Origin: Ornithodoros turicata
Taxonomy: Eukaryota; Arthropoda; Arachnida; Ixodida; Argasidae
Direction: 5' to 3'
DNA length: 64,000 nt
NCBI RefSeq assembly: GCF_037126465.1
Contig: NC_088206.1
Location: forward strand, 51,688,841-51,752,840
Part shown: positions 1-11,254 of the stretch, piece by piece
Position numbering within the stretch: position 1 is the first letter of the stretch
How the letters are laid out: every line of letters starts with the position of its first letter
Position numbers and translations under genes: made by a program
Notes under the pieces: model-generated
Seen by the model: the letters and a program-made list of their open reading frames with translations, nothing else
Database searches by the model: none
What the model was told of the DNA's origin: nothing

Positions 1-99
1 ATTGTCTTTACTTTTTAAGTTGGCCCTTCAGTGCTTCATGTGACTGCAAGAATGGCACCCCCAAAACAATAGGTAGCAAGAATGATTTCTGCAATGTAT

Positions 100-860
100 T
101 GAGCTTTGTAAAACAACAACTTTATTTGAAAATATATTCCAAAAGCCGGGTGACAACCTCATAATGTAGCGTCCTTTACTGCAAACACCGCTCAACACAA
201 CGAATAAAAACAGAGCGTAAACGTTTTGTCACCTATCCGGGTGGCATCATCAGTAAAACAGAGGCCAAAGATGAGCACATCAGCCTATCTAAGAGGGAAT
301 CTTACACATCCGATAGGGGGCCACGGTATGTATTTCAGGCTGAAGCATCACGCCTGATAAAGCAGGATTCTAAGAACTTTCTAGGGCCCCATCGCTAGTC
401 ATGAGCAAAGGTTACTGCACAATCAAAATATATGTCCCTTAGGACAGCAGTGGTAGACTGATTAGGTCCTGTTTAGTAAAGCTAAGCATTAGTAGCCCTG
501 GCAACTGGCTCTTTTAGTCTTGTCCCACGTCTTTTGTCTATCTCGCCAATGTAGATTGCATCACATTCTATGCACTCAACTTGATATGCACAGTCAAAAT
601 GCCTGATGGGCACAGTGCCCTCCAAATAGCGTATGAAATACGTTGGATGAAAGGAATGCGGACCACCGATTTGACTCCTTTGATGTTGTTTTTGATTGTT
701 CTCTGTTGGAGGGATGATGCCACCTGGATAGGCAATGAAATGTTTACTCTCTTTATTCTTAATTGTTGTGTTAAGCCAGTGTTCTGAGTAAAGGATTTTA
801 CATTATGAACTTTGTTTGAATGATGATTAGTGGCGAGCTTCATACCCTGGGCCACTACTC
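100..860 (-). pseudogene. Penelope-like element fragment (end of RT, GIY-YIG endonuclease, 3' end)
   Basis: Read on the minus strand, 855-568 gives a reverse-transcriptase C-terminal stretch (VVRIPFIQRISYAIWRAL). This is followed in another frame by YQVECIECDAIYIGE and TRLKEP at about 590-500, the pattern of the GIY-YIG endonuclease of Penelope-like retroelements. Further on, near 400-300, come RKFLESCFIRRD and a RGPLSDV motif. A 3' region reading GATGATGCCACCCGG...AAACG lies at about 260-205, and an AATAAAG-type tail lies near 120. These are family hallmarks known from other Penelope elements. The frame is broken repeatedly, so it is dead. The 5' part is missing. Confidence 0.72.
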
Positions 861-1139
861 TAACAATTGCTTGTGGTAGTGTGGCGAAATGGAATAACGA
901 GCCTTGTAGACAATTTACTTGGCAATATATTTATTTATCTATCATAGGTTGAAGAACCCAGTGTGGTGTTACATAACGGAGGGGCACGTAATCATACAAG
1001 ACCGATCACCAAAAGTCCTTGCTTTTGACTAGATTAAAATGTGAAGCGATTGTAACATAACAAATGCTGCATGGTGGCGATATGATAGGTTCTCCTCACG
1101 AGTTGTCGCCACGGTTACGGTTAGAAACTGCATATCCCG

Positions 1140-1460
1140 GTAGCAGGATCAAATTTTAATTAGGCTACTTTGGCCAACATGCGAGCATAGAGCACAGTGT
1201 CAAAAGCCCTTACAAAATAAAAAGAATACTACATCTACGTGGACCCGGAAATCAAGACAGTTTGAAATGCTGTGAACGAATTTCACTACGTTAGTTTTGC
1301 CTGAATACCCTTTTCTAAAGCCATGCTGGAATTTAAAAAAAGAAATCGACATGGTAGTACATGATGTCCTCCATTAGTTTACAGGGAACCCTAAAAAGTG
1401 GAGCTGGTTAATAGACAGAAGTAGCATAGTTGTCACCTCTTCTGAAGACAGGAATAAGCT
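1140..1460 (-). pseudogene. LINE reverse-transcriptase fragment, decayed
   Basis: The minus strand reads VPCKLMEDIMYYH, then FQHGFRKGYSGKTNVVKF and CKGFDTVLYARML after frame changes. These match the QHGFRKG and F.KAFDTV blocks of jockey/CR1-type non-LTR reverse transcriptases. Only about 100 residues of the fingers and palm survive, with stops and frameshifts. It may be a separate insertion from the Penelope relic beside it. Confidence 0.6.
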
Positions 1461-2940
1461 TGAGACCTATGTCCTCGACTCGCACACATACTAAGAACCT
1501 TTGACACAGATTAACGTATCTTCATTCCAGCTCTTTCACTTTCAGATGTTCATCTCTGTTGAGTGGTCTGTCATTCTTGTAATACAGATTGGAATTCAAA
1601 TGCAGGTGCATAAGGGATGCTCTGAAAGAAAGGTGTTTGGTTTTAGTCCTCTTAATGTTTCCGAAAACGAAAACAAACTTCACGGTGACTATGAAATGAG
1701 CAATTCCAGGATGACAGCAAAAAATATATCTCGCCATATCATTATATCCACCTGGCACTTCAATTGAATAATGGCAGTTGAAGATGATGATTCAATTTAA
1801 TGACGCATAAGCAACTCGGGCTATAGTGCGCCAAAACCATGATAAAACTGTGAGTTGTTAAATATGGGACGATTATACTAAAATAATATACTTTGTTGGT
1901 TGGTAAATTGAGATATAGACAAAAACATGATATGATAAAAATAAGCAATTGAAGAAAAGGCAATTGTTGGCTTTGTGTGACTGATGTCGAGTTTGCCACA
2001 CTACGTGTTGAATAATAGTGTATGCTGATACGCTGTAGCATATAAAGTACAATCATACACACGCTCAATATGTGGTGGATATGTGAAACCAATATACACA
2101 TACTTACATTTCAAACTTTCTTGAAAAAGGCAGTCTAAGTCTGTAAAATTTGCCAGACTCTATACAAAGCCAGTAAGCACAGTGTGGAATGACTGATTCA
2201 TCTTTCGAAGGCAGAGGGGTGCAGCTACCACGACGCTTCGTCATCTCAATGCTTCGGAGCGGCATAGCCTAGTAAGAAGCCATCAGAAGGATCTCATAAA
2301 GATAACTTGTTTGAAAAAGTGGAGGGTTCTGTGGGATATGTAAGAAAGCATACGCGTTACACAACAGGTAGAGAATGATCGACTGCACCTGCATGGTTTT
2401 CAGTACCTAGGCTTGGAACTGAAAAATAAATGTGCTAACATTGTTGATACTACTTTTCCGTCAGGACCACATGAGAGCACATTTGGTTTCTCTAGTTGAA
2501 GGTATCATCAGGTCCCCATGCTCCTTTGAGATGCAGCAGACAGAAGTTCGCTGAGGCGAGTGACTGCCGTTGCGGTTCGTCGCTTCGCAGCAGATCAAGA
2601 ACAGTACACCGCAACGATAGGTGAAACGTTCAGAATATGGTGACCAACTCCAACACCAACCCAATGACCCGAACAAAAAGGATGAACCGGGAGTCACACA
2701 AGTTCGCAGTTCGCAAGCTCGGCATACGGCATCCATTACAGCTGACCGGATACGGAAGCATATATCGAACGCCGTGTACAGATTGAAAAGAAAATCGTAG
2801 AAACTGTTGTAGGTGATAAACGCAGGGTATATTTTTCTTTTTGAGGCTCTGTAACGAAAACATATTAACGTAGAAATGCTATTTCATGAAGGAAATTGAC
2901 AGATATTGCGTGACCACGTGACACGTTTGAGCCAATTGTG
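1461..2940. other. AT-rich stretch without a recognised gene
   Basis: Only short ORFs on both strands, with no family motif that I can recognise. It is part of the 6.5-kb duplicated unit. Confidence 0.6.
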
Positions 2941-2965
2941 GGTGTTGCGAGTGGGGCCCCCGTGT

Positions 2966-3009
2966 TGACGTCATCTTGATGGTGGGCCGGGGTGGATATT
3001 CTATATAAA
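2966..3009 (+). promoter_or_regulatory. Promoter-like CRE plus TATA box
   Basis: A perfect palindromic CRE (TGACGTCA, 2966-2973) is followed 30 bases on by a TATATAA box (3003-3009). The spacing suits an RNA polymerase II core promoter. No convincing ORF follows, so it may belong to a decayed element. An identical copy lies at 18051-18094. Confidence 0.3.
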
Positions 3010-3189
3010 CGTATGTTTTCTCGGTTTGACGCTAGGCGTGCTGCACTCGGATGGAGTCGAATGTTTAAAATTCGGGTTTAGAGAAACCGTGGGGTTTTAA
3101 TGCGTGAATTTTCGCATGGAGAGTCCTTGTTGGGTGCTTTATCGACTACAAGTACGAAAGAGCTCCCACAGTTTCTGGTCAGAGTCCCT

Positions 3190-3500
3190 TTAAGCCTTTC
3201 CCGCGATGTGTAGTGTTTTCTCCGTGCTGTCGCATGACTGGGCTTGTTTAGCAGTGCCTTCATAGTATTTTCTTGTAGTTTTCGTCTTGTGTTAGCCGTC
3301 GAGTTTCGTAGCGATGTGCGATGACGCAGCGATTATTAGGGCTAAGAGCTCGTCTTAAGCTTTTTCTCCATGCTGTCGCATGTTTAGCATTTGCTGTCGC
3401 GGTTAAGCCTTTTCTCTGATGTCTTGTACGTGCTCTTGCATGTTTAGTCTTGTTTAGCAGTGTCTTTCTTGTTGCAATTTTACCAGCTGCTAGTATTTTG
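3190..3500 (+). repeat. Degenerate dispersed minisatellite (TTAAGCCTTTTCTC family)
   Basis: Phrases such as TTAAGCCTTTTCTC, GCTGTCGCATG and CTTGTTTAGCAGTG recur several times in shuffled order. The same vocabulary occurs at 12170-12290, at 18275-18585 and, inverted, at 60030-60330. Just before it, at 3172-3192, lies TCTGGTCAGAGTCCCTTTAA, which resembles a TTAA-flanked transposon end. Its inverse is found at 12285-12305. Confidence 0.55.
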
Positions 3501-3752
3501 TCGTTTTTTGTCCTTCACGCATATTGCCATGAGAGGGTGGTGGCACCATCTGGTGTGATGCCTTGCAACTAGGTAGCCACCTGTCGTCGACAACTACCGA
3601 CCGTCAACAAGCAACATGGCGGTCGCTGGTCACTCGGGCGTTCCGGAACGATTTCTTAGACGCGGCATCGTTGATTTTCAAATGAACTGTTTATCTCCAG
3701 TCTATTTCTATCTGTTTTTCTTTTTTATGACCGCTATGTAGTTGCCCACAAC

Positions 3753-4013
3753 ACACAGATCCAGTAAACCACATATGTCCTTTAGACATCCAGAGGATGG
3801 TTCATCTGGGACATTTAGTATGTCCAGTGGATATCCAGATATTTCTAGATTACGTTGAAGAGACGTACTATAGATGATCGAAAGCTTGTCCAGATCACGT
3901 TGCTGTTACATTGCAGAGATATCCCAGCTGGATGTTTCTCCCCTCTAATGGACATACATCCGAAGCACATATGGATGTCCATCAGACGTTCTATATGACC
4001 ACCGCTGTACACT
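3753..4013. repeat. Foldback satellite of ATCC/GGAT words, copy 1
   Basis: The stretch is full of degenerate words such as GGACATCC, ATATCCAGAT and GGATGTCC on both strands, so it could fold on itself. It is bounded by GTAAACCACATATG on the left and TGACCACCGCTG on the right. Related loci are 49534-49700 and 57301-57554. Confidence 0.5.
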
Positions 4014-4476
4014 GTACACACATGCCATGATTTATTATGCAGGAAATATTTTTCATCTCACCTGAGCAGCAGCACAAATTTCACAATGTTTCAATCTCTT
4101 GGTCAAAGTAAGGTAATAGTAATTCAACACAGCACAGTTCCGAGTCACAATTCTTTTAATACACTGAAGAACAAATACTTCCAAAACAAATCTCACTGAA
4201 ATTGCTTGTAATGCACTACACACATCTTCATACTTTGGTACTTTCAGCATCACAGTGTCACATGTGTTAAAATTTACAATCGCGACACAGTTATCTGAAG
4301 TGGAATGTCAGTAGTTCAAGCAGCCCATGTTATCTTTGTTGCGCTCAAAAGTTATATAGAGCTAATATTGGGTGTAATACATCATCTACGCACTGCACGG
4401 GATTTCAACAATGATGGCAGTGCTTATAGGCTTCACCGGACATCGTCACATGCTACAAAACTATGCAACGAAGATA

Positions 4477-5155
4477 CAGGGTGTCCCAGAAAACGTGTCA
4501 TTGAATTCCAATAAAAAAACTACGCCAACTAGAATCATGCGGTCAACGGCACTTCTTCTTACTATGTTTTCGCCACCTCCTGATGTACATGTCATGTAAC
4601 CTAAGTTTAGTTACGTAAATTTTTGCAAACTGAACTCGTAAATTTGCCAAGTAAAGGTCACTTTTTCACCCCACCAATGTGAAGAGCTTGCCGAATTTAC
4701 TCAATTTAATGATAATTAACAGGAATATTGCCGAGCTATCCCATCGGGAAAAATAGCCAAACACCATGCTTTTCGGGGCGCTCAGAGCATGCGCTGGACG
4801 AGTTTTTACGCATCTTCGTTGTCAGTCCGACGAAAGGAGGTTGGAAACCCAGCCCACACCGGCATGGTAGAAAGATATAACACAAAAATAGCTTATCACG
4901 TCCAGCTTCAGCTGGGACCATACCTTCCCTGTCCCAATTTCAGGAACTGTCACTTTTTCTACTATCACTTTGTATGTTCGGTTTCCAACCTCCTTTCGTC
5001 GGACTGACAAAGATTGGGCTCAAAAAGTCCTCGCGCGTTATACTGAAGTGCTCTGAGAAACATGATGTTCGGCTATTTTTCGCATGACATGCACATCAGG
5101 AGGTGGTAAAAACCTACTAAGAACAAATGGCATTGACCGTATGATGGCATACAAT
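4477..5155. mobile_element. Mariner-type foldback element, right end lost
   Basis: The left end (CAGGGTGTCCCAGAAAACG, preceded by TA) and the internal palindrome (ACGAAAGGAGGTTGG and its inverse near 4985-5003) match the complete 879-bp copy at 37958-38836. The right terminal repeat is missing. The sequence runs instead into the THAP-like element that starts near 5165. It has no coding capacity. Confidence 0.7.
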
Positions 5156-5164
5156 AAAAATACA

Positions 5165-6007
5165 ACAAGAAAAGCCAATCACGTTCATATGAATGCCATC
5201 ATGTTCTTTTACTTGTTTATTGTATTTTATTTATCTAGTTATTAATCATAGGTTAGGGGATACCTTACGTTGTACCGATTTCGTCTTTTGCCGCTAAGTT
5301 ACTCACGCGCAAGAGTGACAGATCCGATTGGGAAACTACATAGATATTGTGACTTATGTCGAAGTTGCTGGCTCGCTTTGTTCGTGGAACACTGTCGGAA
5401 CGACGTCAAGTTTCAATTCGTTCCTTTTTTGTGTCAATCCAAGTTGCGCTTCCATGATGTTCTCATCCAGGTACACATTATCGGTGAAATGCGAGGAGCA
5501 TTCACGGACAGCATGAACACTCATTGCTTCATCTGAATACCCGCTAGTGATGTAGCTGCTTCCCACTTTCGCTTCGTCTGGGGTCTGGCTGTAGCTGTAC
5601 CCTAGGCGTGCGAAATGAAACATCGAGGTTTTCGAAGGAAGTCTTCCTGGAGTCAGGAACTCTGCGTCGGTTTCGAAACGACATCTCACGCGAAAGATGC
5701 AAGCGTGGAGATTCTCCCGATTCACAAAGAGTATCCGCGTCACTAGAAAGTGTCACATGTGAATACGGGCGACGTGCAGGAAAAAACAAAGCAGCCCCAG
5801 ACTTGGCGGCAGACGACAGCGTCCTTCACAGCGGATTAGCCAGATTCCACCTTGCGTCACGCGATGTTGTTGGCGCTGGCGCTTTCGAGGATCAAAACGA
5901 AACCGGATCGTTTAAATTCGATTCCTCATCACCCCGGCAGTGGTAGTGTACCGAACACATTGGTATTGGATTCGTAAGCACGGTTCCGGATGCGACAGTC
6001 CCTTTAA
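5165..6007 (-). mobile_element. TTAA-ended element carrying a THAP-like ORF, copy A
   Basis: The same roughly 840-bp block recurs at 11255-12101 (diverged) and 20250-21092 (duplicate). Its minus-strand start is TTAAAGGGACTGTCGCATCC, so it has a TTAA next to AGGGACTGTCGC, a layout seen in Kolobok-type DNA transposons, whose proteins include THAP domains. The superfamily is an inference, because no matching inverted repeat was found at the other end. Confidence 0.5.
5354..5743 (-). CDS. THAP-like zinc-finger protein fragment (copy A)
   Basis: The 129-residue minus-strand ORF ends with a block that reads RECSSHFTDNVYLDE, then about 18 residues, then VVPTVF. THAP DNA-binding domains end with a C-x-x-H pair in a CSxHF context followed by an AVPTxF box, so the C-terminal half of such a domain is visible. 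The N-terminal C-x-C pair of the finger cannot be placed with certainty. The ORF stays open and is about 85-90% identical in protein to the copy at 11334-11804, which suggests that coding was conserved in the source element. It is probably a transposon-encoded accessory or transposase fragment. It has no canonical promoter. Confidence 0.5.
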   Translation of the reverse strand: MTRILFVNRENLHACIFRVRCRFETDAEFLTPGRLPSKTSMFHFARLGYSYSQTPDEAKVGSSYITSGYSDEAMSVHAVRECSSHFTDNVYLDENIMEAQLGLTQKRNELKLDVVPTVFHEQSEPATST

Positions 6008-6514
6008 CAGCAGGCCTCAACAGAGATTTTTGCTCCTTATGTTCTTAGCAATATGTGTGGCATAGGCGTTGGTCGCATAATCTAAAGTATTTATGTGTAA
6101 GTGACGACAGTACGTACAAGGAGCGCCAGCGGCTTCAGTATGGCCGGACGGGTGTGAAAGAATTACAGCTCGACCACAACTGTGGAGACCGCTTTATAAT
6201 GAGTACTATGCTGAAGTGCTTTTCCTGGTGCACCATTTAGAAATATCAATTCCACTAGAAGCTCTTCTCTTTCTTCCGCGACGCATTCGTGGCACCTGCA
6301 AGTGTATGCCGTTGTGTGAGTAACATCCGGTTTCTGCTAACGTTACCAGGAACTTTTTTCATTCTCGTGTTTTGATCCTTCACACCACGGATGTTCTGAA
6401 ACCAACGTAGCGCGCAAGAGTAGTACTCATGTCATGGAAATGTTGAGAGATTCGCGTGCTTTCTGTGGCCACAATTCCGATTCCAAACCACAGTGAAATG
6501 AGATTCCCCGTCCT

Positions 6515-6880
6515 TCACTGACCATGACTCCGAAAGTCACATTCCGATCGACGGAATACTTTTTGCATAATTCGTGTGTAAGCGGCGCTACAGCAGACGA
6601 CGGATGCGGTCGTCAAGCGGAACTCCCTGCTGAGAATCTTTAGCAACGTCACAAGGAATCTGACCAATAAGAACGCGGCGAGCCAGAGGAGTCCCCGCGG
6701 CTTGCAGAGCTCTTGCATGAGCAAGGTCAGGGAGACGAAGGCGAAGGCGCATACGGAGATGGCGGACTCGGAACGCGGAAGTGGCGAATCGTGCTGTTCA
6801 AATGCCTTTAGTAATAGCTCCCGTGACGAATATACATGTTTGATGACGGCCCATATTCGACGGATCCGCTTCTTGTGCAA
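6515..6880 (-). CDS. Hypothetical protein with hydrophobic segments, possible single exon
   Basis: A 121-residue open frame on the minus strand lies just outside the duplicated segment. It has a basic start (MHKKRIRRIW) and two hydrophobic stretches around residues 40-58 and 62-85 (for example LLWLAAFLLVRFLVTLL), so it could be part of a membrane protein. I do not recognise the family. There are no flanking exons that I can join. The opposite strand has a 70-residue ORF over the same bases, so chance is a real possibility. Confidence 0.25.
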   Translation of the reverse strand: MHKKRIRRIWAVIKHVYSSRELLLKAFEQHDSPLPRSESAISVCAFAFVSLTLLMQELCKPRGLLWLAAFLLVRFLVTLLKILSREFRLTTASVVCCSAAYTRIMQKVFRRSECDFRSHGQ

Positions 6881-6913
6881 GTCGCTGGTGATGTACGTGC
6901 CGCAGCTGCGTTA

Positions 6914-8675
6914 GCGCAACAGAACGAGCCTCAGGACCACTGCTTTAGGTACGTTCATGATCGGAGTGCTCAATACTTAATCTCGTGACATTCACACTAC
7001 GACGCAGGAAACAATCCAAGTGTTTGTGCGGCGTCTGTGCTCCCCAGGACCCGGATGAGTACCTATATGCTGCAGTGCTGGTGAAGTGGCAGAGTTGTGC
7101 AATGACGGCACGCACTACACGCACGCATCACACTTTGTTCCCAGCTTTCTGTCATCGGCCAGAACTTCTGGTGGTGTATCCACCGCAGTATTGCAGCGAC
7201 GATCACAGCCTTCGCCTACTGTGCCCACGATAGATAGGCACGTCGACCAATCCTTATTTTCGTAGTTGTCATCGTTGTTTGTACACACGATGAATGTCCC
7301 ATGAAAGTTATGAAGGCTCTAACCAACTGTGCAACTCAAGGGCCGGGTTAGAATTAGAATGACTGTCAGGAAATTACTGTGCTGCGTGTTTAGGAAAGTG
7401 TCATTTCTTTTTACAGCTACGTCAGATTCACTGCTTATTGTGTGTTTACAAGCTGAGTTTGGAGATTCCTTGGACCGAGAAACAGACGACAGGTACCTGG
7501 GTGTGTCGTCCGCATGATTCGCCAACGTTTTTCCATCCTGGTCCTATCAGGACTATCATCTTTAGTGTGCCTCATTTCCTGTTCACACCTACACCATAAT
7601 AGACTTGCGTAGTTTCCAATTGAGAAGTGTGAAACAGAATCTGTGTTACCACAGTAATCCCGAGAAGTGCAAAGGAATAGGCAGGAGCAATAAACTACTT
7701 GACCTTCAGTGACAGTTACACTTTAAATGGTAGTGTAATTGTGTAATGCTTCTTATCGTTGGCAGTATTATAGCATGTGAGGGATATGACACGTCAAATA
7801 ATTTCAGGTAACGTTTCATAACTCACTAATGGTACAGTTACACCTCATTATCATAGTAAGTGAAATATCTGTCTGGGAATGTCCACAATTTGTCATTCCC
7901 ACGGAAGATTGTCCTGCCTTGATACAGCAAAACAAATTTTGATACCTGCCATTGATCCAATTTTTTTAGCACCACTGTTTTGAAAACAGCTTTCAAGACT
8001 GCAACTTTAGAGGTCTTTGGCAGAGCATTACCTCTTGTCTATGTATTATAATAATTATTATAATGACAGGCAATAAGTTACGCAAATGTGAATAAATCTT
8101 TGTGTTGACTGAGTGTTGTCCATTCAAGAGCCATTGCACAAGTCCACATCCAACTCTTCACGCACAGATATTTATTATTTGCTATGCACAGACAGTTATC
8201 AGCGTGCACCACACTGGCAATGGCAATGTCCCTTGGGATCTGAAGCGGGGACTCACAAAAATAAAAAATAAAATAAACAGTTTCGTAAGTACTTCAATTG
8301 CAATGAAAACGGGACGGTTGGACAGTAAATTGAACGGTTTCGTTATAACAGTGGTACACAGGAAAAAAAAAAAAAAAACTCGGGGTGTTGGGGGGGGGGG
8401 GATCTGGATCGATCTCTGGGCACAACCAAGTGTAAAATTTTGGAAGGGTTAGTACATCCTGAAATGACCCTCATGCCTCAGACCCCACTACTCGAATAAT
8501 GCACCTCCCTTTTACAGTAAGAGGCCTCTTACTATCTACGGCACATCCTATCAAAGCTCACAGGACAGCAAATTTGGCCAATGCTTATGTGACAGTGCCT
8601 CGTAGAACATGCAGCTTTTCTGTTGAATTGACGCTACATCTCTGGTAGCCCCTTTAATGTCTGGAGGTAGGTGCA
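6914..8675. other. No recognisable gene
   Basis: Short ORFs only. An A15 run followed by a G10 run lies at 8362-8400. I see no family motif on either strand. Confidence 0.6.
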
Positions 8676-8830
8676 TCATTTTACATTTTTTTTATTTATT
8701 TATTTATGCGTATACGCTACACCGCCTTACGGCATTACAGTAGCGGGGTACAATAACCAACAAATCAAGAAAGAAACAAGCACAAACTCCTGTAGAATAC
8801 CATGCGAACACAGCAAACCGACCTCTCCGG

Positions 8831-10189
8831 TCAGCACTCAAGACGATTCCACTCGCCTACCGTTTTCGGGAAAAACGAGTAAAGAAAAACATCTGTTCTG
8901 CACCTATATGGCTGGATTTTCTTGTAATTATCTGATCTGGGAGAAATATACAGAGGAGATTTCAGATATCTTTCCTTCCTTATGCCCGTCTTATCATTTA
9001 CAATATTTCCTAAAAATTCCAATCTAAGTTTCCTTGTTCGGGTTGTTAAGTCTTCCCACCCTAGCCTTGACTTTAAATCACTTACACTAACAATAGATCC
9101 CATACAACTAAACACCAGGCGAGCCGCAATATTTTGAACGCTCTCAAGTCTTTGAATTAGTAATATCTCGTGCGGGTCCCAAACCGTACACCCATATTCT
9201 AAGATTGGCCGGATCAGAGTAATATATGCATCACTTTTAGCATTTAAACCAGCCTGTCTAATGTTGCGAAAAGTAAAATGGAGCATTCTTATTGCTTTCG
9301 CAGAAACGTAATTTACGTGGTGGGTCCATCTAAGATTGCTGCTAAAGTGAACACCAAGATATTTGTACTCAGAAACTATATCCAAGTATAAAGAATGAAG
9401 CTTATAAGAAAACTTGATTACACTAGATTTTCTTGTAACATGCATTACCTTACATTTGCTAGTATTTAAGCTCATGCCCCATTTGCCACACCAAGTAACG
9501 ATTCGACTTACATCTGCCTGGAGACGTTGAGCATCTGAAAGATTCAAAATGTCTTTATATAAAACGCAATCGTCTGCGAACAGCCTAATTTTGGAGTTGA
9601 TTGACTGTGTTATGTCATTAATAAAAATAAGAAATAAGAGAGGTCCCAGAACTGATCCCTGTGGGACACCAGACCGCACGCAACTTGCCGATGATGCTTT
9701 ACCTTCGAGTACTACACATTGAACCCTGTTACTTAGGTAATCGGCAAGCAACTGTAAAACATCCCTATCTATGCCAAGGAAGAAAAGTTTGTGTAAAACA
9801 TAGGCGTGTGGAACCATATCAAATGCCTTCCGAAAATCTACAAAAACAACGTCTGTTTGTACACCATTATCAAAAGAGGAGATGAGATCATGATGGAATT
9901 CAGTAACTTGAGTGGTACATGAATAAGTCTGACGAAAGCCATGCTGTACTTCAGAAAAATAGTTATTGTCACTCAAATGCTTGAAAATACCTGAATAAAT
10001 TATGTGCTCTAATATCTTAGATGAAACAGAGAGAAGAGAAACAGGGCGATAATTAACAACATCATGCCTAGAACCAGACTTAAAAATTGGGACAACATTG
10101 GCCGATTTCCATTCGTTAGGTATAATATGGCTGCATAAGGACTTGTTGTACAAAGATTGTAAGAAGATAAGACGCAATAACATTAGCAC
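8831..10189 (-). pseudogene. LINE reverse transcriptase (main part)
   Basis: This 452-residue open frame is a non-LTR reverse transcriptase. Visible blocks in order are NYRPVSLLSVSSKILE (about residue 46), QHGFRQTYSC, VDFRKAFDMVPH (catalytic Asp in the first palm motif), SGVPQGSVLGPLLF (template grip) and RLFADDCVLYKD with the F-A-D-D catalytic pair. An L.WTHHVNYV thumb block and a conserved C-terminal tail follow. The enzyme would copy element RNA at a nicked target. The start is not a true start, because the upstream part continues in the frames at 10116-10358 and 10346-10864. The copy is recent enough to keep most of its frame but is not intact. Confidence 0.88.
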
Positions 10190-10864
10190 ACCGTTGCATC
10201 ATCACTGGGGATATTCCATCAGGTCCCACTGCTTTTTTAATATTTACATTCTGCGATAGGTTCAGTATGCCCTCATAACTAACGCATAGACGAGGCATTG
10301 AAACCCTAATACAGTGGGTGACATCAGGGAGGGTACAGGGCTCAATCACTTGGAACACAGATGAAAAATAAGTATTGACTCCAATTGAGCTTTTTCATCG
10401 CTATCTGATACAATCATACCTTGATTTGAAAGGTCAGGAATGCCTGCTGTATCATTTCTGTTCACCTTCAAGAACCTCCAAAATTCCTTTCTTCCATCTT
10501 TGTCTTTACAGATCCGATCGAAAAATGTCTGTTTCGCCTCGTTCATTTGAACCCTGAGCAGATCACTTAGTTCTTTGAACTGAGTATAATAAAAAGGGGT
10601 ATTATGTTTACGATATTTTACGTATGAAGCATTCCTCCTCCTAATAAGTGAGCGTAACTCCGTGTTAAACCAGGGTTTGTCTCTCGCACGCCTGTGGCTA
10701 AGAGTCTTACTAGGGACATACATTGCTATACAATCTAATATTAACAAATGAAAACATTTACACAAAGAGTTGATGTCAGTATTGCCGGACATTTCAACAA
10801 ACTGGGGAAATAAATCTGAAAGTTTAACCAGCAGTAATGTATAGCATTGCAAAAAAGGAAACAA
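10116..10864 (-). pseudogene. LINE ORF2 upstream part, frameshifted
   Basis: Two minus-strand frames (10864-10346 and 10358-10116) continue the LINE protein upstream. The first holds DKPWFNTELRSLIRRRN and KEFWRFLKVNR, the linker normally found between endonuclease and reverse transcriptase. The second holds AVGPDGISPVMMQRC, the usual K-A-x-GPDGI entry to the reverse-transcriptase fingers. The frame changes show that the copy cannot make a full protein. Confidence 0.8.
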
Positions 10865-11254
10865 GGGCTTAATCTCAACGCTGCATCAGCATCATTCATC
10901 ATCTCACAATAACGTTGTTGTTGTCAGCATCTGCACAAAGATTTGGGTGGACCTGAAACGGACTTTTTTTTTTCTTTTCATTTCCTGTTTTCAAGTTATT
11001 TTGTCTTGGCATGTAGCTGTGACATGTCAGTAGTGAGTGAGTGGGGTGAGTGATCAGGGTTCATAGTTTGCGAATTGTTCTGTGTCCAAAAATTGTAAAC
11101 GCATTATATGTATTTAAGTAATATACGTACCACTTGCGCTTGACCCTGTCGAGCTGCCTGCAGCTGTAATATACATGAAAACCAATCATGTCTACCACAT
11201 TCCACAAAAGTCACAGGCTCAGTAAAAGGGAAAGTTTCATGATAACGCGCCCGA

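Larger units (their letters stand above)
1..6474 (+). repeat. Large direct repeat, copy A (left edge outside the window)
   Basis: This segment matches 15086-21559 base for base at a constant offset of 15085. I noticed only about six substitutions (for example near 99, 1630, 1868, 2928, 5142 and 6337) and no indels. Identity ends abruptly at 6474/21559. The match starts at the first base of the window, so the unit may extend further left. It carries relics of several unrelated element families, so it looks like a recent segmental duplication or an assembly duplication rather than a single transposon. Confidence 0.95.
8676..10950 (-). mobile_element. 5'-truncated LINE, jockey/CR1-like
   Basis: The element reads on the minus strand. 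Its 3' end lies near 8676-8740 and has an (AAAT)n-type tail. The 5' end fades out near 10950 inside the region between endonuclease and reverse transcriptase, so the endonuclease is missing, as in most LINE copies. Three frames carry the coding part, with breaks near 10350 and 10150. The clade is uncertain without a tree. Confidence 0.85.

Noticed and set aside
3753..4013. A CRISPR-like array
   Set aside because: The words are degenerate, lack fixed spacing and occur on both strands. The genome is eukaryotic.
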